Of a stretch of 64,000 nucleotides of DNA, positions 8,825 to 17,955 are shown piece by piece. Numbering within the stretch: position 1 is the stretch's first letter; each line of letters begins with the position of its first letter. Position numbers and translations under genes: made by a program. This DNA comes from Bernardetia sp. MNP-M8 (lineage in GTDB: Bacteria; Bacteroidota; Bacteroidia; Cytophagales; Bernardetiaceae), in contig NZ_CP147012.1 in assembly GCF_037126285.1 (NCBI RefSeq), forward strand, positions 5,072,001 to 5,136,000. The letters are read 5' to 3'. Under the pieces are notes generated by a model that saw nothing but the letters and a program-made list of their open reading frames with translations, made no database searches and was not told where the DNA came from.

Positions 8825-11443
8825 ATGAACACATCTACTATTTACAGGATTTATCTCCTCATTTTTTTTACTTTTTGTGTACATATTGACTTTTGTTATT
8901 CTCAAAACACATTCCAACAACCTGCTAGTGTAGTATCTGGAGGAGGAGGAGCAAGCAGTTCGGGTAACTTTCAAAACTTTGGTGTACTAGGTGAAGCAAT
9001 TGTTTCTCCTCAAATTGGGAATGATACTTTTTCTGGTCAGTTAGGTTATATTTACATGACAGGTGCAAATGAGCCTTATTATATTGGCAGAAACGACTCG
9101 CTTATTTTAGTCGATATTTATAATAGAACTGGAGGAGATAATTGGTTTGTTTCGTGGGATTTGACTACTCCAGTTTCTACTTGGCAAGGTGTTGAGATAG
9201 CTTATGGTTCTGTTGTTACATTAAATCTAAATGATAATAATTTAACAGGAACACTTCCTAATTCAGTTCGTAATTTTTCTAGAATCAATGAATCTAATTT
9301 TCAGATGAATATTGGAAGTAATAGATTAGATTTTGGGTCAGCAGAAGGCTTTATCAATATAATTCCTTCCTTTATATATTCTCCTCAAGCAAAAATCTAT
9401 GCTCCAAAAGACACTACTATTCTACAAGGTGAATCAGTTACATTTTATTCAGAAACTGCTGGGAATTTTAATCGCTATCAATGGTTTAAGGACAATACAA
9501 TTTTGGCAGGACAAACAAATTCTACTCTAACAGTCACAAATGTAACTCCAAATGATGCAGGAGCATATTATTGTAGAATAACAAATACACAAGCTACACA
9601 ACTGATTTTGCAACGTCATACAATTAGCCTAAATGTAGAAGGTTTTGTAGATATATTTGATTCATTAGCATTAGTAGAAATTCACGACCAAACAGGAGGA
9701 ACAAATTGGATAAACCCTTGGAACTTAAATAATCCAGTTGCTACTTGGGAAGGTGTAACACTAAGAGGAAATAAAGTAAGAGAATTAGATTTATCGAAAC
9801 GTAATCTTACAGGAAATCTCCCAGAGGTTTTTGATGCAAATTTATTTTCAGAACTACGCTACTTGAGCTTTTTTGATAATAAACTGGAGGGACAAATTCC
9901 TGTCACAATAGGAGAACTTGCCCAACTTACTTATATAGACCTAGATAAAAACAACTTTGAAGGTGCTGTTCCATCTTCTTTTGGCAAACTCACTACTCTT
10001 CAAGCTCTTTGGCTTTCAAGAAATAATTTAGATGCTTTACCTACTGAAATTGGTAATTTGTCTAGTCTACAAAATCTTTATATCAATGATAATAAATTTA
10101 GCTCACTTCCTATTACTTTAGGAAGTTTGAGTGAATTATTAGTTCTCAATGTTAGTGATAATAATCTTTCAGAACTTCCAAACTCTATTACAAACCTTGT
10201 AAAACTGAGAGAATTGTATGCTAATCGTAATTTTATTGCTAATTTACCAATAGCAATGAATAATATGAGTGCTATTACTATTTTAGAAGTAAATACAAAC
10301 CAACTAACATCTATTCCTACTGAGATTACACAATTATCTAATTTAGGTGTATTGCGTGTATCTGAAAACAGCTTAGAATTTGATGATTTATTGCCTTACG
10401 CAAATCGTAATTTACAATTTTTTGATTATGCTCCTCAAGCTCTTATCAATGAAGAACAAGATATTTTAGCAACTGTAAATCAATCTATTTCTTTTAGTAT
10501 CCAAACATCAGGAAATGGAAATCGATATCAATGGTTAAAAGATGGACAAGATATTTCTACACTTCAAATGCTAACACTAAATAGAGTACAAATTTCAGAT
10601 GCAGGAATTTATACAGCATTTGTTACCAATGCAGCTCTACCAAACCTTACACTTCAAAGAAGAAAAGTTGTTTTGAATGTAGAATGTGTTGAAAATGCAA
10701 CTTTTGAATTGAACCAACCTCAACAAACTGTTTTTTGTGAAGCTCAACCATTTGGATTACGACTAGAAATTAATTCAGATTTTGCAGGAAGTCCAAAAAT
10801 TCGTTGGAGAAAAGATGGTGTTATCTTAGCTTTTGCTAATGAAAAAAATTATACTGTAACCCAAGCAGGAAAATACACAGCGGAAGTTACAACAGCAGCA
10901 GGCTGTACAGCTCGTTCGAATGAAATAGAAATCATAACACTACCACAACCTATATTATCCATTGAATTAGTGGATAATACTTTCTTTACCAGCTCTGTAA
11001 CAAGCACAGAATCAATAAGCTACCAATGGTTAAAAGATGGAGAAGCTATCGAAAATGCTTTTGAAGAAACATATAAACCAACAGAAGACGGAGAATATAG
11101 TCTTTTAGTTGTTTCTGAAGTAGGTTGTAGTTCAATTTCTTCTAGTATAATTTTCAATCGACAAATTACTGCTATAGAAGAACCTATCGAACTTCGTAGT
11201 CTTACTTTATTTCCAAATCCCAATAATGGTATTTTCTTTGTAGACTTTGGAACTACTTATCTAAATAGAACACCTAAATTTACATTAATTGATGCTATTG
11301 GAAGAGAAATTGATTTAAAAGCAGAATATATATCTTCTAGTCGTTATAAAATTTATGTAGATAAACTGACAGGAGGAATGTATCAGCTTAAAATAGAAAC
11401 TGTAGATGGTGCAGCTTTAAGAAAATTTATTCTTTCTGAATAA
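8825..11443 (+). CDS. Secreted LRR/Ig-like surface protein with type IX secretion C-terminal signal
   Basis: An 872-residue protein from ATG 8825. A frame-matched TTG at 8768 would add 19 hydrophobic residues, but the ATG gives a cleaner signal peptide ending near CYSQ. After it come two plant-type LRR blocks, the larger with about eight repeats of the L..L..L.L..N.L..LP type. Ig-like domains are interleaved, with the hallmarks RYQWFKDN...DAGAYYC and RYQWLKDGQ...DAGIYTA. The C-terminus, LTLFPNPNNGIFFVDFG onward, is a type A T9SS sorting domain, so the protein is expected on the cell surface or released. The role is probably adhesion or binding; no enzyme domain is visible. A strong hairpin follows the stop codon. 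Confidence 0.85.
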   Translation: MNTSTIYRIYLLIFFTFCVHIDFCYSQNTFQQPASVVSGGGGASSSGNFQNFGVLGEAIVSPQIGNDTFSGQLGYIYMTGANEPYYIGRNDSLILVDIYNRTGGDNWFVSWDLTTPVSTWQGVEIAYGSVVTLNLNDNNLTGTLPNSVRNFSRINESNFQMNIGSNRLDFGSAEGFINIIPSFIYSPQAKIYAPKDTTILQGESVTFYSETAGNFNRYQWFKDNTILAGQTNSTLTVTNVTPNDAGAYYCRITNTQATQLILQRHTISLNVEGFVDIFDSLALVEIHDQTGGTNWINPWNLNNPVATWEGVTLRGNKVRELDLSKRNLTGNLPEVFDANLFSELRYLSFFDNKLEGQIPVTIGELAQLTYIDLDKNNFEGAVPSSFGKLTTLQALWLSRNNLDALPTEIGNLSSLQNLYINDNKFSSLPITLGSLSELLVLNVSDNNLSELPNSITNLVKLRELYANRNFIANLPIAMNNMSAITILEVNTNQLTSIPTEITQLSNLGVLRVSENSLEFDDLLPYANRNLQFFDYAPQALINEEQDILATVNQSISFSIQTSGNGNRYQWLKDGQDISTLQMLTLNRVQISDAGIYTAFVTNAALPNLTLQRRKVVLNVECVENATFELNQPQQTVFCEAQPFGLRLEINSDFAGSPKIRWRKDGVILAFANEKNYTVTQAGKYTAEVTTAAGCTARSNEIEIITLPQPILSIELVDNTFFTSSVTSTESISYQWLKDGEAIENAFEETYKPTEDGEYSLLVVSEVGCSSISSSIIFNRQITAIEEPIELRSLTLFPNPNNGIFFVDFGTTYLNRTPKFTLIDAIGREIDLKAEYISSSRYKIYVDKLTGGMYQLKIETVDGAALRKFILSE

Positions 11444-11473
11444 TTCTGACTAATAGAAATATATAGGCTATAA

Positions 11474-11510
11474 AATAAGCCATTCTATCAAAAAGATGGA
11501 ATGGCTTATT
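11474..11510. terminator. Bidirectional terminator between LRR protein and ald
   Basis: A 16-bp stem (AATAAGCCATTCTATC and its near-complement, one G-U pair) with a 5-nt A loop. It lies between two convergent genes, 31 bp after the first stop codon and 30 bp from the second, with T/A tracts on either side. Confidence 0.85.
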
Positions 11511-11539
11511 ATAATTTTTCAGAATCTAAAATGACAAGA

Positions 11540-12670
11540 TTAGTGAGCCATTTCTTTCTCAAATACAGTATTTACATCTACATAAGGTAGCTCAAATGCT
11601 TCTGCTACACCTTCATATACTACATCGCCTTTAACGATATTAAGTCCTAATAATAATTCTTTATTTTCTTGACATGCTTTTACCCAGCCTTTATTTGCCA
11701 ATTGAATAGCATAAGGGAAAGTTGCATTTGTAAGACCAACAGTAGAAGTATAAGGAACAGCACCAGGCATATTGGCTACACAATAATGAACTACATCATC
11801 AATAATATAAGTAGGGTCACGGTGTGTAGTTGCTTTAGTAGTTTCGAAACAACCACCTTGATCAACAGCTACATCTACAAGTACAGTTCCTGGACGCATA
11901 AGTTTAAGCATTTCACGAGTAACTAAGCGAGGAGCTTTTCTACCCGGAATCAAAACAGCACCAATAATCAAATCAGATTCTTGAACTGCTTGTTCAATAT
12001 TATATTGATTTGACATGATAGTTGTTACATTCTCAGCCATAATATCATCAAGATGACGCATACGAGGCAAACTAACATCCATAATAGTAACACTTGCACC
12101 CAAACCAGCAGCCATTTTTGCAGCCTGTGTTCCTACAATTCCACCACCCAAAACGAGCACTTTTGCAGGCTGAACACCAGGTATTCCACCCAAAAGAATA
12201 CCACGACCTTTAATTGGTTTCTCTAAATATTTTGCACCTTGTTGAACCGACATACGACCAGCTACTTCAGACATTGGAATAAGAAGAGGTAAAGAACGGT
12301 CAGCTTGTTCTACTGTTTCGTAAGCAATACAAACAGCCTTTGCTTCTATCATTGCTTTTGTAAGAGGTTCAGAAGAGGCAAAATGAAAATAAGTAAATAC
12401 AACTTGATTCTCTTTAATCAGTTTGTATTCAGGCTCAATTGGCTCTTTTACCTTCATTATCATATCTGCAATTGCATATACTTCTTCGATAGTAGGCAAT
12501 ATTTTTCCACCTACACTCTCATACAAAGCATCAGGAAAACCACTTCCAATACCTGCCCCTTTTTGGATATAAACAGTATGTCCGTGATGAATAAGTTCGG
12601 CTACTCCACCGACAGTAAGAGCTACACGACTCTCGTCGGTCTTGATTTCCATTGGAACACCAATAATCAT
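11540..12670 (-). CDS. ald: Alanine dehydrogenase
   Basis: A 376-residue protein of full family length. It opens MIIGVPMEIKTDESRVALT, has substrate-site residues in MKVKEP (Lys) and FTYFHFAS (His), the Rossmann NAD site VLVLGGGIVGTQAA, and the downstream VDVAVDQGGCFE and NMPGAVPYTST motifs typical of Ald. The enzyme interconverts L-alanine and pyruvate plus ammonia with NAD in the cytoplasm. The N-terminus begins immediately with the conserved motif, so the start is secure. It is monocistronic, with about 345 bp upstream free of genes. Confidence 0.95.
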   Translation of the reverse strand: MIIGVPMEIKTDESRVALTVGGVAELIHHGHTVYIQKGAGIGSGFPDALYESVGGKILPTIEEVYAIADMIMKVKEPIEPEYKLIKENQVVFTYFHFASSEPLTKAMIEAKAVCIAYETVEQADRSLPLLIPMSEVAGRMSVQQGAKYLEKPIKGRGILLGGIPGVQPAKVLVLGGGIVGTQAAKMAAGLGASVTIMDVSLPRMRHLDDIMAENVTTIMSNQYNIEQAVQESDLIIGAVLIPGRKAPRLVTREMLKLMRPGTVLVDVAVDQGGCFETTKATTHRDPTYIIDDVVHYCVANMPGAVPYTSTVGLTNATFPYAIQLANKGWVKACQENKELLLGLNIVKGDVVYEGVAEAFELPYVDVNTVFEKEMAH

Positions 12671-13016
12671 AATTTTGTGTGTTTTTATAAATGTGTTGTA
12701 ATTAGTCTTTGAATCAGAGTTTGAACAAACAAAGGATTAAAAATTCGAATTACTAAAATAAATTTCTATTTTTTGCTAACTTATCACAAAGATAATTTTT
12801 TGAAAGCAAATAATCCCTCTTTTTCTAAGTTGCTGTTTAAAAAAAATTAAAAAGATAATTTCTATAAATAATTTTGTCGTTGAAGTTATTTAAGAATAGG
12901 CTTTTTGTACATTTTCTTGTTGGTGTCGTATAATAAATACCAACAAAAGTTCATATATTTTGCTGTTGTGGGTGTGTCACTGACGATGTATGAGAATTGC
13001 TACTACCAAATTCGCA
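12671..13016. other. Intergenic region between ald and the NfeD-like gene
   Basis: 346 bp of AT-rich sequence with no supported gene. It holds a family C hairpin (12917-12946) and a looser TTGTGGGTGTGTCACTGACG stretch at about 12965-12984 that resembles a decayed member. I could not place a promoter for ald with confidence. Confidence 0.6.
12917..12946. repeat. Palindromic repeat family C
   Basis: TTGTTGGT (12917-12924) faces ACCAACAA (12939-12946) across 14 nt. It shares its arms with the copies at 30213, 56581 and 57545. Confidence 0.7.
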
Positions 13017-13514
13017 TTAATCTATCAAAGGTAAATTATTTCCTTTTGCAGAAACTACATATATTTTCGAATTTTCTATTTTTGCAATCATTATTTCTTT
13101 TCCAGATTCAATAAAACCACCATTGAGCGAACGCACTTCAAATATTTCTCCATCAATATTTACTCTTCCATTTGGACGCAAACTAGAAATTGTCTTTCCT
13201 CTTTGTTCAGGGTAAAGTAATAGTTTTCTTTCTGTATCTTTATCATCATGTTTGCCTTCTATTGCTTGTTTTTGACTAAACTTTTCCCAAGATTTGGAAC
13301 GAACACTATAGGCAATTGCACCAATATTAAAGATAGAAGCAATAAAAAGTGTCCAAACAGAAGCATCTATTCCAAAAAAGAAGTAGGTCAGTGCAGTCCC
13401 TAAAAGAGTCATAAAAAGACTGATTACCCCAAATTTTATAGTTCCCGAAAGAATTTCTATAGTAAGGGTAATCATTGCAACAAAAAATAGAAAGCCAATT
13501 AAAAATAGTTCCAC
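13017..13514 (-). CDS. NfeD-like membrane protein with C-terminal OB fold
   Basis: A 165-residue protein with TM segments at about 1-20, 28-47 and 53-70, then a soluble C-terminal domain. That domain has the NfeD pattern: GKTISSLRPNGRVNIDGE, a conserved EVRS, GGFIESGKEIMI and final strands ending in VVSAKG. Short NfeD proteins act with stomatin/SPFH proteins in membrane-domain organisation; no SPFH gene is beside it here. It is transcribed in the same direction as the two genes upstream of it. A duplicated fragment of the HMG-CoA synthase 3' end lies 26 bp upstream of its start codon. Confidence 0.8.
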   Translation of the reverse strand: MELFLIGFLFFVAMITLTIEILSGTIKFGVISLFMTLLGTALTYFFFGIDASVWTLFIASIFNIGAIAYSVRSKSWEKFSQKQAIEGKHDDKDTERKLLLYPEQRGKTISSLRPNGRVNIDGEIFEVRSLNGGFIESGKEIMIAKIENSKIYVVSAKGNNLPLID

Positions 13515-13540
13515 TAGTAAATTGATGTTAGATTGAAGTT

Positions 13541-13594
13541 TTATTTCAAATACGAATAAAATCGTGCTTTTGTTAGTGTTACAGGTTCTTTTTT
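13541..13594. repeat. Duplicated 3' end of the HMG-CoA synthase gene (fragment copy)
   Basis: 54 bp matching 14531-14584 with two mismatches. Read on the minus strand it encodes the same peptide as the real gene end (EPVTLTKARFYSYLK and stop); both differences are synonymous. It lies on the far side of the zinc-module gene 13597-14505, so that gene is bracketed by direct repeats about 990 bp apart. Confidence 0.9.
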
Positions 13595-13596
13595 AG

Positions 13597-14505
13597 TTAA
13601 ACAGTAGAAACACGAATATTAGAGTTGCCATTAGCAACCATTCTCTGAACGTGGTGCAGTGTATTTTCTTGATTAATTTCTATCTCTACTGAAATATTTT
13701 GCTTTTTAAATAAAGCATTAAGAGCAGGAAAAAGAATAGTTCCAGTTTGCAATATTTCACTATCTACATTAAATTTCATTGATGTATTGATGCCATTACT
13801 TTTATAATAAACCATACAATAACTATTTGAAGAAAGATTGTTTTTTTCGTAAAAAACGATATTTGTTATATTTTCTGCTGGTAAAATAAATTCTTCAAAT
13901 CCATATCTACTTGCAAAACCGATTGTTTTTTTAGTAATGTAAAATGTATTATCTGTAAAATCTTTATAAGTAGATTTTACTCTTTGTCCATAGTACCAGT
14001 CATATAGTGGATAAATACCTAGTATAACAATAAAAGGAATATAAATTGCTAAAGCTTTAATAATTGCTGCTGATGCAAACAGGAATATACAAAGAGTAAA
14101 CAAACAAAGACCTACAGGTATAAAAGGATTATAAACAGTAGGGTGGTTTTTTTGAGAAGCCTGAATCCAAGGGATTTTATTGGTTTCACTAGGAATATTG
14201 TCTTGTATTTCATCCAGTTTTGGATGTGAAGTATATTTTGGAAGTGAAGTATAAAACAAAATATCATTCTCTAGCTCTAATCGTATCGCTTTTTGGACAG
14301 GAAATTTAGATAATGTTTCATTCTGCTCACAATGTCTTTTTCCTAAATACTCCCACGTATCTTTTAAAAAAACAGATTTACAACCTACACAAAAAACCAC
14401 TTCATCGCCTTCTAAAATAGAATCGCCTGTAATTGGGTCTTTTCTATTTTGGGCTAGGAAATTTTGATGTTCGGATAAGGTAGAATTTATTTTATGAATG
14501 TGCAT
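13597..14505 (-). CDS. Zinc-module membrane protein, paralog 1 of 7
   Basis: A 302-residue protein. The N-terminal about 70 residues carry the family module: DPITGD (23-28), GDEVVFCVGCKSVFLKDTWEY with Cys39 and Cys42, and His58-Cys59 followed by E-Q. The spacing resembles a RING/treble-clef fold in which the first Cys pair is replaced by the DPITGD strand. The middle has two TM segments at about 128-168, and the C-terminal about 110 residues look like a bacterial PH-like domain (ITKKTIGFASRYGFEEFILP). The same module heads six other genes in this window. The gene stands between two copies of the 3' end of the HMG-CoA synthase gene. Function unknown. Confidence 0.8.
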   Translation of the reverse strand: MHIHKINSTLSEHQNFLAQNRKDPITGDSILEGDEVVFCVGCKSVFLKDTWEYLGKRHCEQNETLSKFPVQKAIRLELENDILFYTSLPKYTSHPKLDEIQDNIPSETNKIPWIQASQKNHPTVYNPFIPVGLCLFTLCIFLFASAAIIKALAIYIPFIVILGIYPLYDWYYGQRVKSTYKDFTDNTFYITKKTIGFASRYGFEEFILPAENITNIVFYEKNNLSSNSYCMVYYKSNGINTSMKFNVDSEILQTGTILFPALNALFKKQNISVEIEINQENTLHHVQRMVANGNSNIRVSTV

Positions 14506-14530
14506 TATTTCAATTATTTACCCTTTAAGA

Positions 14531-14584
14531 TTATTTCAGATACGAATAAAACCGTGCTTTTGTTAGTGTTACAGGTTCTTTTTT
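14531..14584. repeat. Direct repeat, in-gene copy of the HMG-CoA synthase 3' end
   Basis: The partner of 13541-13594: 52 of 54 bases identical. It covers the last about 17 codons and stop codon of the synthase gene. Confidence 0.9.
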
Positions 14585-15925
14585 GATTTCAGACAATACA
14601 AAATTATTTTGCTGTAAAGCCAATGAAGTAGTTTGTGTTTTGTCATGAAGTTTTTCATAAGTCTCTATATCAATGGCTTGACGCAATTTCAGAGTAGAAA
14701 AAAGATTAAATTTTTCTATAATTTCTTTTGCACCTGATTGTAAGACACCCTCAAAAACCTTTGACTTTGAACCACTTCCATAGGCACAAAAACCTATTTT
14801 TTGATTTTCTAAATTATCTTTTTCATTCCCTTTTGACAATTTCATTTCCAAACAGCTCATCAAAGCCATAAAAATAGAAGCTGTGTACATATTTCCAATT
14901 TCGGAAGAAGCTAATTGACTATCAGCAATTTTTTGATTTACAAAATCTCTATATAAATCTGTTTTGGAAACATGTTTAACTAATTGACTTAAATCTATAT
15001 TTATATCTTCTTGACTCAGATTCAATTTTTCTAAAAACTCTTTTCTTATTTCCTCATTGGCTGCTAAACTACCTGTCAAAATTCTTTCTTCAGTAAAAAG
15101 CTGACTAAACATTCGCTTTCCATGAAACGCATATGGCAAATGAAAAATCAAACTATTCCATTGTTCGGAAAGAATATCGTTTTGAGTGTATAAATTTTCT
15201 TTAACAGCCTGTTTTTTGAACGAAAAATAAGCATCACGCAGACGATTTTGATAACAAGAATTCGAAAATTGTCCATCAAAAACAGGAGTTTCGCTAAAAT
15301 CAGGCTTAAAAAAATCGTGTTCACTTTTTGTAGAAACTCCCCAAACATCATGAATGGCAAGTAACCTAGGAGATTGTTTAATCAACATAGCAACTGCGCC
15401 AGCTCCTTGTGTATACTCTCCACCTGAATGTTTTTCATACTTGGCATAATCTGTACAGACAACAATACCAATACGGTTTTTATTATTTCTACTCCAATCT
15501 AATGTATTTTGAAGCGCATCAACACCACCAATACAAGCAAAAGTCATATCTATGGCATCACAATTTTCAAAGAATTCTTCTTCTACATTATTCTCTTCTT
15601 GTAATTTTTTGGTAAGCATTCCCAAAACATAAGTAGCAATAGGCTTTGCGCCATCAAGTCCTGATTCTGTACCTACATAAAGTCTTCCAATATCTTTGGG
15701 ATTAAGACTATAATCTGTTATCAATTTCAAAACGGCATTGGCTGCCATACTTGCAGCATCTTCATTGACATTTGGAAGAGCCATTTTCAAAACGCCTAAC
15801 CCTTTACTCAATTTATCATAATCAAGATTTCTTGAAGGAGCTAACGTTTTTAAATCTAAATAAATAGAAGGAACATAAAAAGACATGGCATCAATGCCAA
15901 CTTGTACTGTATTTTGATTCATCAA
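14531..15925 (-). CDS. mvaS: Hydroxymethylglutaryl-CoA synthase
   Basis: A 464-residue protein. It joins acetyl-CoA and acetoacetyl-CoA to HMG-CoA, the first committed step of the mevalonate route to isoprenoids. The catalytic set is visible: Glu87 in VGTESGLDGAK, nucleophile Cys131 in DMTFACIGGVDAL, and His262 in IFHLPYAFHGKRM. GGEYTQGAGAVAML and the C-terminal SIGF-like GFCAYGSGSKS also fit. MMNQ gives two possible starts three bases apart. Its last 54 bp are duplicated at 13541-13594, on the other side of the next gene. Confidence 0.92.
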   Translation of the reverse strand: MMNQNTVQVGIDAMSFYVPSIYLDLKTLAPSRNLDYDKLSKGLGVLKMALPNVNEDAASMAANAVLKLITDYSLNPKDIGRLYVGTESGLDGAKPIATYVLGMLTKKLQEENNVEEEFFENCDAIDMTFACIGGVDALQNTLDWSRNNKNRIGIVVCTDYAKYEKHSGGEYTQGAGAVAMLIKQSPRLLAIHDVWGVSTKSEHDFFKPDFSETPVFDGQFSNSCYQNRLRDAYFSFKKQAVKENLYTQNDILSEQWNSLIFHLPYAFHGKRMFSQLFTEERILTGSLAANEEIRKEFLEKLNLSQEDINIDLSQLVKHVSKTDLYRDFVNQKIADSQLASSEIGNMYTASIFMALMSCLEMKLSKGNEKDNLENQKIGFCAYGSGSKSKVFEGVLQSGAKEIIEKFNLFSTLKLRQAIDIETYEKLHDKTQTTSLALQQNNFVLSEIKKEPVTLTKARFYSYLK

Positions 15926-16060
15926 AAAGTAAGATCATAAGTAAATAATATAAATAATTCTTTGTGTGTTTTTATTAGTTTATTTTGTCTGTTCACAAAT
16001 CTATAAAAATATCATTAGAAAATGTTAGTATTACTTTTTGCATATTTATTTTGATTGGTC

Positions 16061-16077
16061 GTCGGTGGGACACCGAC
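16061..16077. repeat. Palindromic repeat family C
   Basis: GTCGGTGGGACACCGAC, a perfect 7-bp stem with a 3-nt loop, followed by AATGG as in the 30213 copy. It lies between the HMG-CoA synthase gene and the NosL-like gene, upstream of the former. Confidence 0.8.
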
Positions 16078-16130
16078 AATGGCTATAAGTTTCTTATTTT
16101 GACGAAATTGATGTGCATTAATCTTTAAAT

Positions 16131-16625
16131 TTACTTCAATTCTAAAACAACCACATCTTTGTTAATCTCTTCAAAAGAATAGATTTTTTTGCCGTTATGT
16201 TCTTGCATAAAACTTTGGGCATCTTCTTGTTTAGAAAAAGGAACAAAATCCTTCCCCATTGGACTTGTTTTATCACTTCCTGTTACATAAAAAGCAGTTG
16301 TCCCATCTATCTTTTGAGTGGTATAATAGTCTGTAACTTCCATTTTGTCAATAGAAGTAACTACATTATTTGAAGAATCAGCTAAGTGAATAAACATACA
16401 ACGAGGTGCGCAAAAGGCTAAATTTTTAGAATTGGCTTTTAGCATAACCTGCCAGTTTGGAAAGTCATTAGTAGGCATGCCACAATTTTGGCAGTCTGTC
16501 CACTCATATTTTTGCTCTGTTGATTCTATATTTTGCTCATCTTTCTTTGTAGTAGTTGTGCAAGAGTAAAAGAACATACTTGCACTAATAAAAACAAAAA
16601 AAGTTAGTTTCAAAGATTTAAACAT
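16131..16625 (-). CDS. NosL-like lipoprotein
   Basis: From ATG at 16625 a 164-residue lipoprotein: hydrophobic N-terminus then FFYSC lipobox. An upstream in-frame ATG at 16691 would overlap the preceding gene and push the signal sequence inside, so I reject it. The mature part has CQNCGMPTNDFPNWQVML and MGKDFVPFSKQEDAQSF, the NosL signature of a Cys-rich CGM site followed by a MG..lvpF block. NosL binds Cu(I) and helps copper delivery to nitrous oxide reductase, but Bacteroidota also have NosL-like proteins without nosZ, and no nos genes are near. It probably binds or delivers copper in the cell envelope. Confidence 0.8.
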   Translation of the reverse strand: MFKSLKLTFFVFISASMFFYSCTTTTKKDEQNIESTEQKYEWTDCQNCGMPTNDFPNWQVMLKANSKNLAFCAPRCMFIHLADSSNNVVTSIDKMEVTDYYTTQKIDGTTAFYVTGSDKTSPMGKDFVPFSKQEDAQSFMQEHNGKKIYSFEEINKDVVVLELK

Positions 16626-16644
16626 TTTTTTTAGATTTACTAGG

Positions 16645-17331
16645 TTATTTTCTTCCAATAAGAATACAATACTCTTCGGGTTTTTCGACACGAAATTGCA
16701 ATATATTTTGTGATTCTAAATAATCACGGATGAGCTTTTGATTAAATTTTTCTGGAAAAGTAAGAATAATAAAGCGTTTAGTAACACGAGTTAGTTCGGG
16801 TAAGGCTTCCATTAATTCTTTTTCAGTTTCAAAACCATCTGTACTTGTAACCACATCAAACTGATTACTAGGATAGCCTTGAAGTTTTGGAAAAGGTAGA
16901 TTTTCTTTTGTAGAAAGTGTAGTAAAGCCTCCTTTGTGTAAATTCTTGATTCTATCAACTTGCTTTTTGTCCATAGACAGTGCAATTGTAGGCAAATAAT
17001 GAAACTCGTCAACTAATTGCCAAACAAAATCGGTTTGTTTTTTTTCTAAATTAAGCACTTGGTCAGGCTGAACACCACGTAATACTCCAAAAAGTTTGTC
17101 TAAATAAGGTGCAGGAGCTTCTTTTTTTAAGAAATCTAATTCTAGCTTTTTTTCTTCTCCTAATTTAACTAATTCATGGTTTTCTTCATGAATCAAATCT
17201 TCTAACGGTTTTTTGAAATAAGTTTGAGTAGCTGAAGGAGTGCTAAGTTTTCCACGAACAAAAGCAGCTGTTAGTTGAAGATAATAGGAAGACGGTATTT
17301 GGTCTGGAGTTGATGAAAACGGATTTTCCAC
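16645..17331 (-). CDS. Putative class I methyltransferase-like protein
   Basis: A 228-residue soluble protein. Its central part follows a Rossmann-like order: VQPDQVLNLEKKQTDFVWQL, then a strand LPTIALSMDKKQVDRIK, then FDVVTSTDGFETEKELMEALPELTRVTKRFIILTFP. This resembles the D-x-V...L-x-E-x-xRV-x-xG-G-x-x-I part of SAM methyltransferases. The glycine-rich SAM loop is not canonical, so activity is uncertain. It is directly upstream of the NosL-like gene on the same strand (19 bp apart), and the two are probably co-transcribed. Confidence 0.55.
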   Translation of the reverse strand: MENPFSSTPDQIPSSYYLQLTAAFVRGKLSTPSATQTYFKKPLEDLIHEENHELVKLGEEKKLELDFLKKEAPAPYLDKLFGVLRGVQPDQVLNLEKKQTDFVWQLVDEFHYLPTIALSMDKKQVDRIKNLHKGGFTTLSTKENLPFPKLQGYPSNQFDVVTSTDGFETEKELMEALPELTRVTKRFIILTFPEKFNQKLIRDYLESQNILQFRVEKPEEYCILIGRK

Positions 17332-17955
17332 GTAATACTATTGTTATGTAATTAATTCTAAAGGATAGGTAATATTAAGAAGTAGACTTATATTTTTATA
17401 TTTATTCAGAATAAATTTATACTTCTTCTATAAAACAATAAAATAATTTTATCAATTTTGAGACAGGGCATTCTGAATTTAGTTGCTTCAAATATACTCT
17501 CTTTTTGTAAGTTGTCCTAATAAAAGATAAATCAAAGTAGAATATTTAGATTTAGAAATTAGTTGTAGACAAGATATATGTTTTGATATTATTAGGTTGT
17601 GATTAATAGTAATTATTTCTCTAAGACTTGATTATTAACTCGCTTAGATAAAAATAGTGTCTTCTAAAAAGCTTTATTTTACAGTTTTCAGAGCAGAATT
17701 ACATCAAATTTATATGAACTTAATCTATTGACTGAATCAAGAAATTATAAATATCTGTATTTATTACTATCTAACTCTCAAAAGTTCATAAAAAGAATGT
17801 ATTTTTGTGTCTTAATTAAAATTGGTCTAATTTTGCCTCTTTAAAATTGGTCTTTTTTCTATGTCTTATTATTCAGTTGTATTAATTTGACCATAAAAAA
17901 CTGAAAATTTATTTATTCTATCAATTTGATTATTGATAGTTATTACTGTTATTTA
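17332..17955. other. Long divergent intergenic region upstream of the polysaccharide operon
   Basis: About 620 bp, strongly AT-rich, between a leftward gene and the rightward polysaccharide genes. No gene is supported. It contains the promoter at 17805-17835 and two AAAATTGGTCT repeats at 17818 and 17843. I saw nothing else in 17332-17790. Confidence 0.7.
17805..17835 (+). promoter_or_regulatory. Bacteroidota-type promoter of the polysaccharide export operon
   Basis: TTG at 17805-17807, a 20-bp gap, then TAATTTTG at 17828-17835, matching the TTG-N19-21-TAnnTTTG form. Start of transcription is expected near 17842, giving a leader of about 115 nt. AAAATTGGTCT occurs at 17818-17828 and 17843-17853, overlapping the -7 element and the start site, which would suit a repressor or activator site. 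Confidence 0.7.

Noticed and set aside
12305-12712. 135-codon frame on the plus strand opposite alanine dehydrogenase
   Set aside because: Cys/Phe-rich antisense frame of a strongly conserved gene with no domain of its own.
16645-16691. Upstream start (16691) of the NosL-like lipoprotein
   Set aside because: It overlaps the preceding gene and places the lipoprotein signal 22 residues inside the protein.
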